Source of the DNA: Salinisphaera sp963835375
GTDB lineage: Bacteria > Pseudomonadota > Gammaproteobacteria > Nevskiales > Salinisphaeraceae
DNA length: 64,000 nt
Reading direction: 5' to 3'
Assembly: GCA_963835375.1 (NCBI GenBank)
Contig: CAWIGB010000015.1
Span: 222,095-286,094 of the forward strand
Positions 44,639 to 54,186 of this stretch are shown here, piece after piece. Position 1 is the stretch's first letter, and every line of letters starts with the position of its first letter. The notes under the pieces were generated by a model. It did not search any database. It was given only the letters and a program-made list of their open reading frames with translations, and was not told the DNA's origin. The translations under genes were made by a program, and so were the position numbers.

Positions 44639-45733
44639 TTATTCGGTCCCCTTGTCCCCTCTCGATCCAGCATGCAGCGCGCGCGCCGGTACGCCAAGTA
44701 CGCTCTTGGCATCGTCGCCGGCCTCCTCGCGGGCGAGCTTGGGCACGAGATACCCCGGTAATCGTGCCGCCAGCGCCTGCATCAATGCCGTCGCCTGCGA
44801 TTCCGGCACCTCGAAATGCGAGGTACCGCGGACGCGATCAAGCAGATGCAGATAATAGGGCATAACGCCGGCGTCGAAGAGGGCCAGACTCAAATCGGCG
44901 AGTGCCTCGGCATCGTCGTTGACGCCGGAGAGCAACACCGTCTGGTTGAGCAGCGTGGTGCCGGTGCCCGCGATCGCCCGCAGTGCGTTGACCACGTCCG
45001 GCGACAGCTCGTTGGCGTGATTGACGTGCACCACGACCACCTGGCGCGCACGACGCGCCGCGAACCAGGCGAGCAGCTCGCTGTCGACGCGCTCGGGCAG
45101 CACGATCGGCGTGCGCGTATGCATGCGCAGACGCTCGACGTGGCCGATCGCGTCGAGTCTCGTGCCGAGCGACGCCAGCCGTGCGTTCGACAGCGACAAC
45201 GGATCACCGCCGGACAGAATCACCTCGGTGATGCTCGGATCGGCCGCGATGCGCGCCAGTGCCGCCTCGGCGTGCGAGCCGCCCGCGTGCTGGGCGCTGT
45301 AATCGAAGTGGCGGCGAAAGCAATAGCGACAATGCACCGCACAGGCCCCCGTGGTAACCAGCAGGGCGCGGCCGTGATACTTGTGCAACAGACCGTCGCC
45401 GGCCGCGCTGGCCGCGTCGCCCACGGCATCGTCGACGAAGCCGGGCGGGTCCACGAACTCCGCATCCAGCGGCAGGACCTGGCGCAGCAGCGGATCGGCC
45501 ATATCGCCGCGGCGCATGCGCGCGGCGTAGCTGCGCGGCACCCGCAGGTCGAAAAGCGCAGCGGCCCGACGCGCCGCGGGTTTGTGTTCGCTCGGCAGCG
45601 CCAGTTCGAAAAACAGCGTGTCGACGTCGGTGATCGCGTCGCGCATGGCCTGCTGCCAGTCGCCGCCGGTATACGATAGACTGCGCGGCTCGATCAGCGG
45701 CGTGATCCGTGATGGCGCGGGGCGTGTGCTCAT
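44639..45733 (-). CDS. epmB: EF-P (R)-beta-lysylation enzyme EpmB (lysine 2,3-aminomutase-like)
   Basis: The ATG at 45733 gives 364 aa. The radical-SAM cluster motif is Cys131-X3-Cys135-X2-Cys138 in TTGACAVHCRYCFRR, and EVILSGGDPLSLSNARL and PYYLHLLDRVRGTSHFEV match the YjeK family. EpmB converts (S)-alpha-lysine to (R)-beta-lysine, used by EpmA to modify EF-P. The gene is divergent from efp, 116 bp away, so modifying enzymes and target sit together. The stop codon abuts the start of the FimX-like gene. Confidence 0.95.
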   Translation of the reverse strand: MSTRPAPSRITPLIEPRSLSYTGGDWQQAMRDAITDVDTLFFELALPSEHKPAARRAAALFDLRVPRSYAARMRRGDMADPLLRQVLPLDAEFVDPPGFVDDAVGDAASAAGDGLLHKYHGRALLVTTGACAVHCRYCFRRHFDYSAQHAGGSHAEAALARIAADPSITEVILSGGDPLSLSNARLASLGTRLDAIGHVERLRMHTRTPIVLPERVDSELLAWFAARRARQVVVVHVNHANELSPDVVNALRAIAGTGTTLLNQTVLLSGVNDDAEALADLSLALFDAGVMPYYLHLLDRVRGTSHFEVPESQATALMQALAARLPGYLVPKLAREEAGDDAKSVLGVPARALHAGSRGDKGTE

Positions 45734-45849
45734 ATCGAACCAGTATAAGGGCTGTCGTCGGCCCATGCCGCATGGCCTGACGACGGATTCTTGAGACCGG
45801 GGCGCCGCGCATGCCAGCGCGACGCGTTCCAGCCTTGGAGTTTCGTTTT

Positions 45850-46422
45850 ATGGCGCAGTTTTCCACCAACCAGTTCAAGGGCGGTTTGAAGATCATTCTC
45901 GATGGCGATCCGTATACCATCGTCGAGAACGAATTCGTCAAGCCCGGCAAGGGCCAGGCCTTCAGCCGCGTGAAAGTGCGAAACCTCAAGACCAATCGCA
46001 CGGTCGAGCGCACCTTCAAGTCGGGCGACTCGGTCGAGGCCGCCGACGTGTTCAACCTGGACCTGCAGTACCTGTACCACGACGGTGAGTTCTTCCATTT
46101 CATGGAGCCGAACTCGTTCGAGCAGTACCAGGCCAGCGAAGCCGCCGTCGGTGAGGCCGCCAAATGGCTCAAGCCGCAGGACAGCTGCGACGTGACGCTG
46201 TGGAACGGGGTGCCGCTGCAGGTGGATGCGCCCAACTTCGTGATTCTGCAGGTCACCGAGACCGATCCCGGTGTGCGGGGCAATACCTCCTCGGGCGGGA
46301 CCAAGCCGGCCACGCTGGAGACCGGGGCCGTGGTTCAGGTGCCGTTGTTCATCGAGGAAGGCGAGACGCTGCGTATCGATACCCGCAAGGGCGAGTACGT
46401 TTCGCGCGCCAGCGAAAGCTAG
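45850..46422 (+). CDS. efp: elongation factor P
   Basis: The 190-aa protein starts at ATG 45850 with TTGGAG nine bases upstream. EF-P relieves ribosome stalling on consecutive prolines. The modification site Lys34 lies in the loop VKPGKGQAF, and the KOW-like and two OB-like domains follow (GDSVEAADVFNLDLQYLYHD, WNGVPLQVDAP, NTSSGGTKPATLETG). The lysine variant of the loop matches the EpmA/EpmB modification route, whose genes flank this one. epmA follows by 6 bp. Confidence 0.97.
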   Translation: MAQFSTNQFKGGLKIILDGDPYTIVENEFVKPGKGQAFSRVKVRNLKTNRTVERTFKSGDSVEAADVFNLDLQYLYHDGEFFHFMEPNSFEQYQASEAAVGEAAKWLKPQDSCDVTLWNGVPLQVDAPNFVILQVTETDPGVRGNTSSGGTKPATLETGAVVQVPLFIEEGETLRIDTRKGEYVSRASES

Positions 46423-46428
46423 CCGCTC

Positions 46429-47379
46429 GTGACTGCCGACGTCGGCTGGCGCTCGGGGATCGACTCGGGCGCACTGGCTGCGCGCGCGCGGCTGCTGGCG
46501 GATATCCGGGTCTTCATGGCCGAGCAGGGGCTGCTGGAAGTGGATACGCCGCTGTTGTCGGCGGCCGCACCGAGCGAACGTGCCCTGGCATGCCTGGCCG
46601 TTGGCGAGTCGGGTTATCTGGTGCCGTCGCCGGAACATGCACTCAAGCGCCTGCTGGCCGACGATTCGGGATCGCTGTATCAGCTCGGGCACGTCTTTCG
46701 CGCCGGTGAGACAGGGCGTTGGCACAACCCCGAGTTCACCATGCTGGAGTGGTATGGCCTCGGCGACGACATGCCGGAGGCGATCGGTCGACTCGGCGCG
46801 CTGCTGCGCCGGTTGGGCGTGCCCTCGGGCCAGCCGCCGCGCCGCTATCGAGCCGTGTTCCGCGACGCAGTCGGCCTCGATCCATTGGACGCCGATGCCC
46901 GTGCACTTGCCGACTGCGCGACTCGTCGCGGCGTCGCGCCGGTCGGCGCGCAGGCCGAGTCCGATCGCGTGTTCTGGCTCGATCTGCTCATGGCGACCTG
47001 CGTACAGCCCACGCTTGGCCGCTACGGCGCCGAGATCGTGACGCATTTCCCGGCCGATGACGCCGTTCTGGTCGCCAGCGATCCGGACGAGGCGCGACAG
47101 GCACTGCGCTTCGAGTGTTTCTGGCAGGGCGTGGAACTTGCCAATGGCGCCCGCGAACTGACCGATGCCGAGTTGGCTCGTCAGCGCATGGAACGAGAGC
47201 AGGCCGCGCGCGCCGCGCAGGCCAGCCCGGTGCCGCCGATCGACGAGGCACTGCTGGCGGCGATGCAGGCCGGGCTGCCGCCCTGCGCGGGTGTGGCGCT
47301 GGGCGTCGACCGATTGCTTGCGTTGCTGCAGGGCTTCGATACCATCGCGCCGGTACTGCCGTTCGCCGGCGCTCGCTGA
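46429..47379 (+). CDS. epmA: EF-P lysyltransferase EpmA (GenX/PoxA)
   Basis: EpmA ligates beta-lysine to EF-P Lys34. The 316-aa length and single-domain class II lysyl-tRNA-synthetase fold without the anticodon-binding part are as expected. Visible motifs are LLEVDTPLLSAAAPSERAL, LVPSPEHALKRLLADDSG, IYQLG-type QLGHVFRAGETGRWHNPEFT with ML-EWY after it, and the C-terminal CAGVALGVDRLLALLQG. It starts with GTG at 46429, directly after efp, and converges on psd with 9 bp between. Confidence 0.95.
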   Translation: MTADVGWRSGIDSGALAARARLLADIRVFMAEQGLLEVDTPLLSAAAPSERALACLAVGESGYLVPSPEHALKRLLADDSGSLYQLGHVFRAGETGRWHNPEFTMLEWYGLGDDMPEAIGRLGALLRRLGVPSGQPPRRYRAVFRDAVGLDPLDADARALADCATRRGVAPVGAQAESDRVFWLDLLMATCVQPTLGRYGAEIVTHFPADDAVLVASDPDEARQALRFECFWQGVELANGARELTDAELARQRMEREQAARAAQASPVPPIDEALLAAMQAGLPPCAGVALGVDRLLALLQGFDTIAPVLPFAGAR

Positions 47380-47388
47380 TACGCCGCG

Positions 47389-48282
47389 TCAGGCCCCGGG
47401 AACGAGCCGCCCCAGGGGCTGGTTCAGTCGTACGGCCTGACCACTGGCAAGACCGGGATCGAAATCGACGGCGTCCGGCCCGGCCAGCACGATCACGCTC
47501 GAGCCCAGCATGAAATGCCCCATCTGTTCGCCGCGGCTGTAGCGATGTTCGGTTTCGCCGGCATCGATATAGCTGGTGTGGCGGCGGACTTTCTGGTGGG
47601 GCGGGCAGACGCGCCCGGCGGCCCGGGTGTGAATGCCACCGACGATGAATGCGCCCACCATGACCACCGCCACCGGCCCGACCGCCGTATCGAAGCAGCT
47701 CACCAGCCGCTCGTTGCGCGAGAACAGCCGGGGGATGGCGCGAACACAGCGCGGATTCACGCCGAACAGGCGCCCCGGTACGTAGCGTGTCTCGCGCAGC
47801 CGGCCGTCCAACGGCATGTGTACGCGATGATAGTCGTGCGGCGCGAGATAGAGCGTGAGATATCGCCCACCGAGAAAAGCCGCGGCGAGGCTGTCGTCAC
47901 CGGCCATCAGCTCGCGCAGATCGTAGGCCACGCCCTTGGTCTGGAACAGTCGTCCGGTCTCGATGGCGCCGAACATGCCGAGTTGGCCGTCGACGGGGCA
48001 GACGAGCGTGTTGTCGTCGGCCGGTGTCGGCCGAGCGCCGTCGGCGAGTTCGCGTGTGAAGAAGTCGTTGAAGCAGGCATAGTGCGTCGCCTCCGGCTCG
48101 GCCGCTTCGCTCATGTCGATCGCCGGGTAGGCGCGCAGGAATCCGCGGATCAACGCATTCTTGACCCGCGGCAGCCGGATCTCGGCAATGGCGAACGCCA
48201 AGTGCGAGATCGCGCGCGTGGGTAGCAGCCAGAGCGCGAAGACGAACAGACGATCGGTGAAGCGAACCGGGACACTGGGCAT
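47389..48282 (-). CDS. psd: phosphatidylserine decarboxylase proenzyme
   Basis: PSD converts phosphatidylserine to phosphatidylethanolamine at the inner membrane. The 297-aa proenzyme contains CFNDFFTRELADGARP, PVDGQLGMFG, APHDYHRVHMPLDG and the self-cleavage site FMLGSSVIVL, where Ser261 would become the pyruvoyl group. The usual motif is LGST; a serine after the cleavage residue is a mild variant. The start ATG at 48282 is the first available, and upstream lies the palindromic element at 48321. Confidence 0.94.
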   Translation of the reverse strand: MPSVPVRFTDRLFVFALWLLPTRAISHLAFAIAEIRLPRVKNALIRGFLRAYPAIDMSEAAEPEATHYACFNDFFTRELADGARPTPADDNTLVCPVDGQLGMFGAIETGRLFQTKGVAYDLRELMAGDDSLAAAFLGGRYLTLYLAPHDYHRVHMPLDGRLRETRYVPGRLFGVNPRCVRAIPRLFSRNERLVSCFDTAVGPVAVVMVGAFIVGGIHTRAAGRVCPPHQKVRRHTSYIDAGETEHRYSRGEQMGHFMLGSSVIVLAGPDAVDFDPGLASGQAVRLNQPLGRLVPGA

Positions 48283-48320
48283 GACAAGCTCAAGAACGAC
48301 GACGGAGCGAGCCCGTCACC

Positions 48321-48559
48321 CTAGGGCCTGTTGCCGTTTCGTGCGAGTCCGCGCCAAGCGCTGTTTTGCGGCAAGACGAGGCGTAGTGCGCGCCGCGCAG
48401 TCATTCTGCGCAAGCGTGCTGCAACGCTGGATTGCCGCAAAACAGCGCTTGTCCCTCCGGGTTGGGCCGCAAATCGCGCCCGTCGGCGTTGCAAGTCTTG
48501 CCGGACACGATTTGCGGTCTCCAACGCGGCGCTCGCACGAAACGGCAACAGGCCCCTAG
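48321..48559. repeat. 239-bp MITE-like palindromic element
   Basis: The ends are inverted repeats: 48321-48347 (CTAGGGCCTGTTGCCG then TTTCGTGCGAG) against 48532-48559, with one extra G in the right arm. Inside lies a perfect 20-bp inverted repeat (48355-48374 with 48432-48451) and a 10-bp one (CCGCAAATCG 48467-48476 with 48508-48517). No protein is encoded. Both termini end in CTAG. It sits between psd and prmB, and a truncated relative is found before serS at 12423. The rest of the 401-bp gap (48560-48683) holds the prmB leader. Confidence 0.78.
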
Positions 48560-48683
48560 CGCAACGCCGCAACGCAGGCGATCTGGTTTATCCTAGCCCG
48601 CTGTTCCCGATTCATGATCACGCCCGGTGCCGATCGGGCGTCGTTCAACCGACTAAGAGCGGGCCCTGCCCGCGAGTGAGACT

Positions 48684-49624
48684 ATGGCTAGCGACACCGC
48701 CGAATCGGCGTCCGAGATCGCCGCGACCCTGACGCGTATCGTGGATTACATCCGTTGGGGCGCGTCGCGCTTCGTGGCCTGCGATCTGTCGTTCGGCCAC
48801 GGCAGCGACAATGCGATCGACGAGGCCGCACATCTGGTGCTGGATGCCCTGGATCTCGATCCGGGCCTGCCCGATGCGTATCTCGAGTCCACACTCACGC
48901 AGGCCGAACGCCAGCGCGTCATCGCGATCATCGAGCGCCGCATCGAGACGCGTCTGCCCGCGCCGTACATCACCGGGCGTGCCTGGTTCGCGGAGATGGA
49001 GTTCTTCGTCGACGAGCGCGTCATCGTGCCGCGATCGCCGATCGCCGAGTTGATCGAGCGTGGGTTTCAGCCCTGGCTGGGGCACCGCGAACCGCTGGCT
49101 GTCCTCGACCTGTGCACCGGCTGCGGGGCGATCGCGATCGCCTGTGCGTATGCATTTCCCGATGCCCAGGTGGTGGCGACCGATGCCAGCGACGACGCGC
49201 TGGAAGTGGCCGCGATCAATTGCGACAAGCACGACACCGGGCCGCAGGTCCAGCTCGTTCGCGCCGACATGTTCAAGGGGCTCGAGGCTCAGCGCTTCGA
49301 TCTGATCGTCACCAATCCGCCCTATGTGACCCGCGACGAATGGTCGGGGCTGGATCCCGAATTCCGGCACGAGCCGGGTTTTGCCTTTCACGGCGATGCC
49401 GACGACCTACCCTGGTCGAGCGGATCCTGTTCGGGGCGCCCGACTATCTCACCGAGGATGGGCTGTTGATCATGGAAGTCGGCGCATCGGCGTTCCTGCT
49501 CGAGCAGCGCTATCCGGATCTGCCGGTGACCTGGATCGATCTGGAGCGCGGCGGCATGGGCGTGGGTGCGATCGAGGCCGAGGATCTCGCGGCCTGGGTC
49601 GAGGCACAGCAGGTCGGAGTGTAA
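48684..49624 (+). CDS. prmB: 50S ribosomal protein L3 glutamine methyltransferase PrmB (frameshifted near 49409)
   Basis: PrmB methylates a glutamine of ribosomal protein L3. The N-terminal helical part (RIVDYIRWGASRF) and the SAM motif VLDLCTGCGAIAIACAYAF are clear, and the active-site NPPY occurs in LIVTNPPYVTRDEW. The frame changes by -1 near 49409 (DDLPW... against the expected LVERILFGAPDYL), after which GLLIMEVGASAFLLEQRYPD restores the family C-terminus. Joined length is about 313 aa, normal for PrmB. One missing base explains the break, so a sequence error is likely. The aroC gene follows by 4 bp, the order known from Pseudomonas and relatives. Confidence 0.9.
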
Positions 49625-49628
49625 TCTC

Positions 49629-50736
49629 ATGGCAGGCAATACTTGGGGCCAGCAGTTCACGGTGACGTCGTTCGGCGAGTCGCACGGGCCGGCAATCGGC
49701 TGTGTGATCGACGGCTGCCCGCCCGGCGTGGCCATCGACGAGGCGCTGCTGCAGCGCGATCTGGACCGGCGCAAGCCGGGCACCTCGCGCTACGTCACCC
49801 AGCGTCGCGAGGCCGACGAGGCGCGCATCGTGTCCGGTGTGTTCGAGGGCGCTGACCACAGGCACGCCGATCGCGATCATCATCGAGAACACCGATCAGC
49901 GCTCGCGCGATTATTCCAAGATCAAGGACGTGTTCCGACCGAATCACGCCGATTACGCCTATCTGCAGAAATACGGTATTCGCGACTATCGCGGCGGCGG
50001 GCGTTCCTCGGCGCGCGAGACCGCGGTGCGCGTGGCCGCCGGCGCGATCGCGCGCAAGATCCTGGCCGAACGCTGGGGCATCGCCATCCAGGGCTATCTC
50101 GCCCAGATGGGCGCTATCCGGCTTGGCTGCACCGACCTGGCCGCGGCCAACGACAATCCGTTCTTCTGCGCCGAGCCGGAGCGCGTGGCCGAGCTCGAGG
50201 ACTACATCAATCCAGCTGCGCCGCGACGGCGATTCCATCGGCGCGCGTATCGACGTGGTGGCCACCGGCGTGCCGGCCGGGTGGGGCGAGCCGGTGTTCG
50301 ATCGACTGGATGCCGATATCGCCAAGGCGCTGATGAGCATCAACGCGGTCAAGGGCGTGGAAATCGGCGACGGCTTCGATGTCGTTGCCATGCGCGGTTC
50401 GGCACACCGCGACGAGATGACGCCGGACGGTTTTGCCAGCAACCATTCGGGCGGCATCCAGGGCGGCATTTCGAGCGGGCAGGCGATTCGCGCCAGCATG
50501 GCGCTCAAGCCCACCTCGAGCATCACCATCCCCGGGCGATACGGTCGATACCGCGGGCCAGGCCACACAGATGCGCACGACCGGCCGCCACGATCCCTGC
50601 GTCGGGCTGCGCGCGGCGCCGATCGCCGAGGCCATGCTCGCGCATCACGCTGCTCGACCATGCACTGCGCCATCGCGGCCAGAATGCCGACGTTGAACCA
50701 CCGATGGCGCCGTTGAACAGCGGGCCGATGTTCTGA
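49629..50736 (+). CDS. aroC: chorismate synthase (four frameshifts)
   Basis: AroC makes chorismate, the precursor of aromatic amino acids and 4-hydroxybenzoate. The start MAGNTWGQQFTVTSFGESHG at 49629 is canonical. Four +1 shifts at about 49851, 50212, 50531 and 50643 must be removed to read on through LTTGTPIAIIIENTDQRSRD, QLRRDGDSIGARIDVVA, PGDTVDTAGQATQMRTTGRH and ITLLDHALRHRGQNADV to MAPLNSGPMF. All family blocks are present in order, including RYRGGG-type GIRDYRGGGRSSARET and the NHSGGIQGGISSGQ segment. Four independent insertions in one gene of an otherwise intact pathway suggest sequence errors; if real, the strain would be an aromatic auxotrophic. Confidence 0.9.
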
Positions 50737-50816
50737 CCGGCGCCGCGCGGCGGACTTTGCGCCGCGGCGCGGCCGGGCTAGCATTCGTGCAGGGATAGCG
50801 ACAAGGGGGGCGTTGC

Positions 50817-51785
50817 GTGAAACACTGTTTTCCGGGCATGGCGTGCATCGCCGTGTTGGCGGCCGGTCTGCCGCTGGCTGCGGCGGCCGACTGGAATCCG
50901 GCGGCGATCGGGCATGACCTGTCGAGCGGCCAGGCCTCGCAGGCGCTCAAAGCCACAAGGTCGCGACTGGCGGCCAAGCCGGCGGATCCGCAGGCGCAGT
51001 TTCTGCACGCCATGGCGCTGGCGCAGACCGGTGATGTCGCAAGCGCGGTCGATGCCTATCGCGAGCTGTCGGCACAGTATCCGCAGCGGGCACGGGTCTG
51101 GAACAATCTCGGCGTGCTATACGCGCGCCAGGGCCGGCTCCAGGAAGCGCGAGACGCGCTGGTGCAGGCGACCGAGGCGGAGTCGAGTTACGCCACGGCC
51201 CAGCAGAATCTCGGCGATGTCTATATCGCGCTGGCCAGCAACGCCTATCGGCGTGCAGAGCAAGAGGGCGCGAACGCCGATGCGATGAAGGGCCGGCGCA
51301 GCGCGCTCGAACGGCTCGTTCCTGCGTTGCCGAGCACGGCTCAATCGGGTGCCGGGTCATCTCGCTCGAGCGCTCCGTCGGCATCAGATTCGCCGATTGC
51401 GACGCGCGAGACGGATAGCGGCGCGCCAGCGCGCCATCCGGCGCCCGCCGGGCCCAGCCACGCGATCGACCAGGTATTGTCGCGCTGGGCTAATGCGTGG
51501 TCGCAACAGGATCTCTCGGCTTATCTATCGGTCTACAGCGACGACTATCAGCCGCAAGGCAAGACCAGTCGTGCGCAATGGATTCGGCAACAGCGCGTGC
51601 AGATCACCCAGCCGAAATCGGTGGACGTGAGCGTATCCGATGTCCAAGTGACCGCGGAAAGCGCTGATCGCGCCCGTGCCACGTTTCACGAGCATTATCG
51701 GGCGGCCGGCGACGACCGCGATGCCACCAAGCATATGGTGTTCGTGCGCGAGGACGGCGCCTGGCGTATTCGGCAGGAAAGCTGA
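50817..51785 (+). CDS. exported TPR protein with C-terminal NTF2/SnoaL-like domain
   Basis: The GTG at 50817 gives 322 aa with a signal peptide (ACIAVLAAGLPLAAA, cleavage before ADWNP). Residues about 30-150 form three tetratricopeptide repeats (AQFLHAMALAQTGDVASAVD, VWNNLGVLYARQGRLQEARD and following). After a Ser/Ala/Pro-rich linker comes an NTF2-like domain (SRWANAWSQQDLSAYLSVYS, MVFVREDGAWRIRQES) of the type found in Cds6-like periplasmic proteins. Such proteins scaffold cell-wall or envelope complexes, but the function here is unknown. It ends 5 bp from the convergent LysR gene. Confidence 0.82.
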   Translation: MKHCFPGMACIAVLAAGLPLAAAADWNPAAIGHDLSSGQASQALKATRSRLAAKPADPQAQFLHAMALAQTGDVASAVDAYRELSAQYPQRARVWNNLGVLYARQGRLQEARDALVQATEAESSYATAQQNLGDVYIALASNAYRRAEQEGANADAMKGRRSALERLVPALPSTAQSGAGSSRSSAPSASDSPIATRETDSGAPARHPAPAGPSHAIDQVLSRWANAWSQQDLSAYLSVYSDDYQPQGKTSRAQWIRQQRVQITQPKSVDVSVSDVQVTAESADRARATFHEHYRAAGDDRDATKHMVFVREDGAWRIRQES

Positions 51786-51790
51786 CCGGC

Positions 51791-52677
51791 TCAATCCGCG
51801 GTTGCTTCGACTTCCAGCATGGCGAGCAGCGCGCGCGCGGCGTTCGAGGGGTGGCGCTGTGGATGCCGCATGACACCGAGTTGGCGATGCATATCAATAC
51901 GCGGCACCGCCAGCGGCACGAGCTGATGCGGCATGGCTTCGGGCAGCACGGTCCAGCCAAGGCCCACGTCCGCGAGCATGCGCAGAGTTTCCAACGAATG
52001 ACTGGTCATGCGCGCGGTCACGGCCACGCCGTGCTCGGCCAGCGCGGTTTCGATGATCGCGATGGGTATAGCTTTCCGGCGGCGGCAGTACCGCGGGATA
52101 GCGCGCCAGTTCCGCGAACGAAATCGAAGTCGCGTTGCGCCAGCGGATGATCGACGCCCGCATGGATCGCAAGCGGATCGTGCCAGATCGTGCGCGCGAT
52201 CAGCGTGGCATGCGGTTTGACTGGCAGCGTGATCAGGGCGAGTTCCGATTCGCCGTTGACCACGCGCTGGCAGGCTTCCTCCGAGTCGGCGAACTCGATC
52301 TGCGGGGCGACGTCCGGATAGCGCGCCACGAAGGCCCGCAGCACCGCGGGCATGCGATGCATGCCGACATGGTGCGACACGGCAAGTTCAAGCGTGCCGG
52401 CGACCCGGTCGGCGAGGTTGTCCAGCGCTCGATCGCCGTCGGCGACGGCGGCCAGGGTCTCCCGCGCATGCGGCAGATAGGCCCGGCCGGCCTCGGTCAG
52501 CCCGATGCCGCGGCCGACCCGGTCGAACAGACGATGGCCGAGCTCGGTTTCCAGTGTGGCGATGCGTTTGCTCACCGCCGGCTGACTCAGATGCAGCCGA
52601 TGCCCGGCGTCCTGAAAGGAAGCCAGTTCGGCCACGGCCACGAAGGCCTGTAATGCATCGATACGCATGATCGGCAT
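51791..52677 (-). CDS. LysR-family regulator divergent from leuC (two frameshifts)
   Basis: The ATG at 52677 (52668 is an alternative) gives the winged helix IDALQAFVAVAELASFQDAG with HLSQPAVSKRIATLETELG. The co-inducer domain runs to about 52120, where a +1 shift leads into ELARYPAVLPPPESYT, and another near 52065 leads into AIIETALAEHGVAVTARMTS and the end at 51791 (WTVLPEAMPHQLVPLAVP). Joined length is about 294 aa, normal for the family. A LysR regulator divergent from leuC is known from Pseudomonas and relatives, so control of the leucine genes is likely. A palindromic T-N11-A site lies right at its start. Confidence 0.87.
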
Positions 52678-52680
52678 TAT

Positions 52681-52695
52681 ATTCCAATATGGAAT
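52681..52695. promoter_or_regulatory. LysR-type operator candidate
   Basis: ATTCCAATATGGAAT is an inverted repeat (ATTCC/GGAAT) containing the T-N11-A pattern typical of LysR-family binding sites. It starts four bases upstream of the LysR start codon and 81 bases upstream of leuC, so binding could repress the regulator and activate leuC. The surrounding sequence to 52775 is AT-richer than average, as expected for the promoters. Confidence 0.6.
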
Positions 52696-52775
52696 GCGCT
52701 ACGAAAAAAGATTCATTTGAGTAATCGGTGGGCCGCGCCTAGACTCCGCGCAAGCTCTAGCAACGAGATTCGATC

Positions 52776-54186
52776 ATGGCCCGCACGCTGTACGAAAAGA
52801 TCTGGGATGAACACCTCGTCCGCGAGGAAGCGGGCAATGCGCTGCTCTATATCGATCGCCACATGGTGCACGAAGTGACCTCGCCGCAGGCGTTCGAAGG
52901 TCTGCGTCTGGCGCACCGCGATATCTGGCGTTCGAGCGCCAATCTGGCGGTGCCCGATCACAACGTGCCGACCACCAATCGCGACGGCGGTATTGCCGAT
53001 CCGATCTCGCGCGCCCAGGTAGAGGCGCTGCAGGTGAACTGCAACGATTTCGGCGTACGCCTGTTCGGCATGGGCGATCGCGCGACAGGGCATCGTGCAT
53101 ATCATCGGGCCGGAGCAGGGCGCGACCCAGCCGGGCATGACCATCGTCTGCGGCGATTCGCATACCGCCACCCACGGCGCCTTCGGTGCGCTGGCCTTCG
53201 GTATCGGCACGTCCGAGGTCGAGCACGTGCTGGCAACCCAGACTCTGCCGCAGTCGCGCTCCAAGACCATGCTGGTTCGCGTCGACGGCCAGGCCGCGCC
53301 GGGCATTTCCGCCAAGGACATCATGCTGGCCATCATCGGCAAGATCGGCACCGCCGGCGGTACCGGCTACGTGATCGAATACGGCGGCGAAGCGATTCGG
53401 GCGCTGTCGATGGAAGGCCGGATGACGATCTGCAACATGTCGATCGAGGCGGGCGCTCGTGCCGGCATGGTCGCCGTCGACGACACGACGATCGATTACA
53501 TGCGCGGGCGTACCTACGCCCCGAACGACGAGCAGTGGCCGGCCGCCGAGGCCTACTGGCGTACGCTGGTCTCCGACGAGGGCGCCGAGTACGACCAGGT
53601 GGTCGTGCTCGATGCCGCCGAGATCGCGCCGCAGGTGACCTGGGGTACGTCGCCTGAAATGGTGGCGCCGGTCACCGAACGCGTGCCAGCGCCGGACAGC
53701 GCGCCGCGTGCCGGGCAGGGCGAAGGCTGGCGTGCCGCGCTGGATTATATGGATCTGACGCCGGGCGTGCCGATCACCGAGATCATGCTCGACAAGGTCT
53801 TCATCGGCTCCTGTACCAACGCCCGCATCGAGGATCTGCGCGTCGCCGCGAAATATCTCGAAGGCCGCCGGATCGCGCCGAACATTCAGCTGGCGATGGT
53901 GGTGCCGGGCTCGGGCTTGGTGAAGGCGCAGGCGGAAAAAGAAGGGCTGGACGCGATCTTCAAGGCGGCCGGGTTCGAATGGCGCGACGCCGGCTGCTCG
54001 ATGTGTCTCGGCATGAACGACGACAATCTGCTGCCGGGCGAGCGCTGCGCCTCGACCTCGAACCGCAACTTCGAAGGGCGCCAGGGTAAGGGCGGCCGGA
54101 CCCATCTGGTCAGCCCTGCCATGGCCGCTGCGGCGGCGGTGTACGGCCACTTCGTCGATATCCGCGAACTGGACGTCACGACATGA
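52776..54186 (+). CDS. leuC: 3-isopropylmalate dehydratase large subunit (frameshifted near 53079)
   Basis: LeuC with LeuD isomerises 2- to 3-isopropylmalate. The ATG at 52776 begins MARTLYEKIWDEHLV. A +1 shift at about 53079 separates GVRLFGMGD from the continuation ARQGIVHIIGPEQGATQPG; after it come GDSHTATHGAFGALAFGIGT, and the Fe-S cysteines in FIGSCTNARIEDLR and AGCSMCLGMNDD. Joined length is about 469 aa, usual for LeuC. The break is one extra base, so a sequence error is likely. It overlaps the methyltransferase gene by four bases (ATGA). Confidence 0.93.

Noticed and set aside
42601..44865. 754-codon plus frame opposite the FimX-like gene
   Set aside because: Antisense shadow; the minus strand encodes the conserved protein.
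48161..48732. Plus-strand frames of 130 codons across the psd-prmB gap
   Set aside because: They run through the palindromic element and read out repeats; no start signals.
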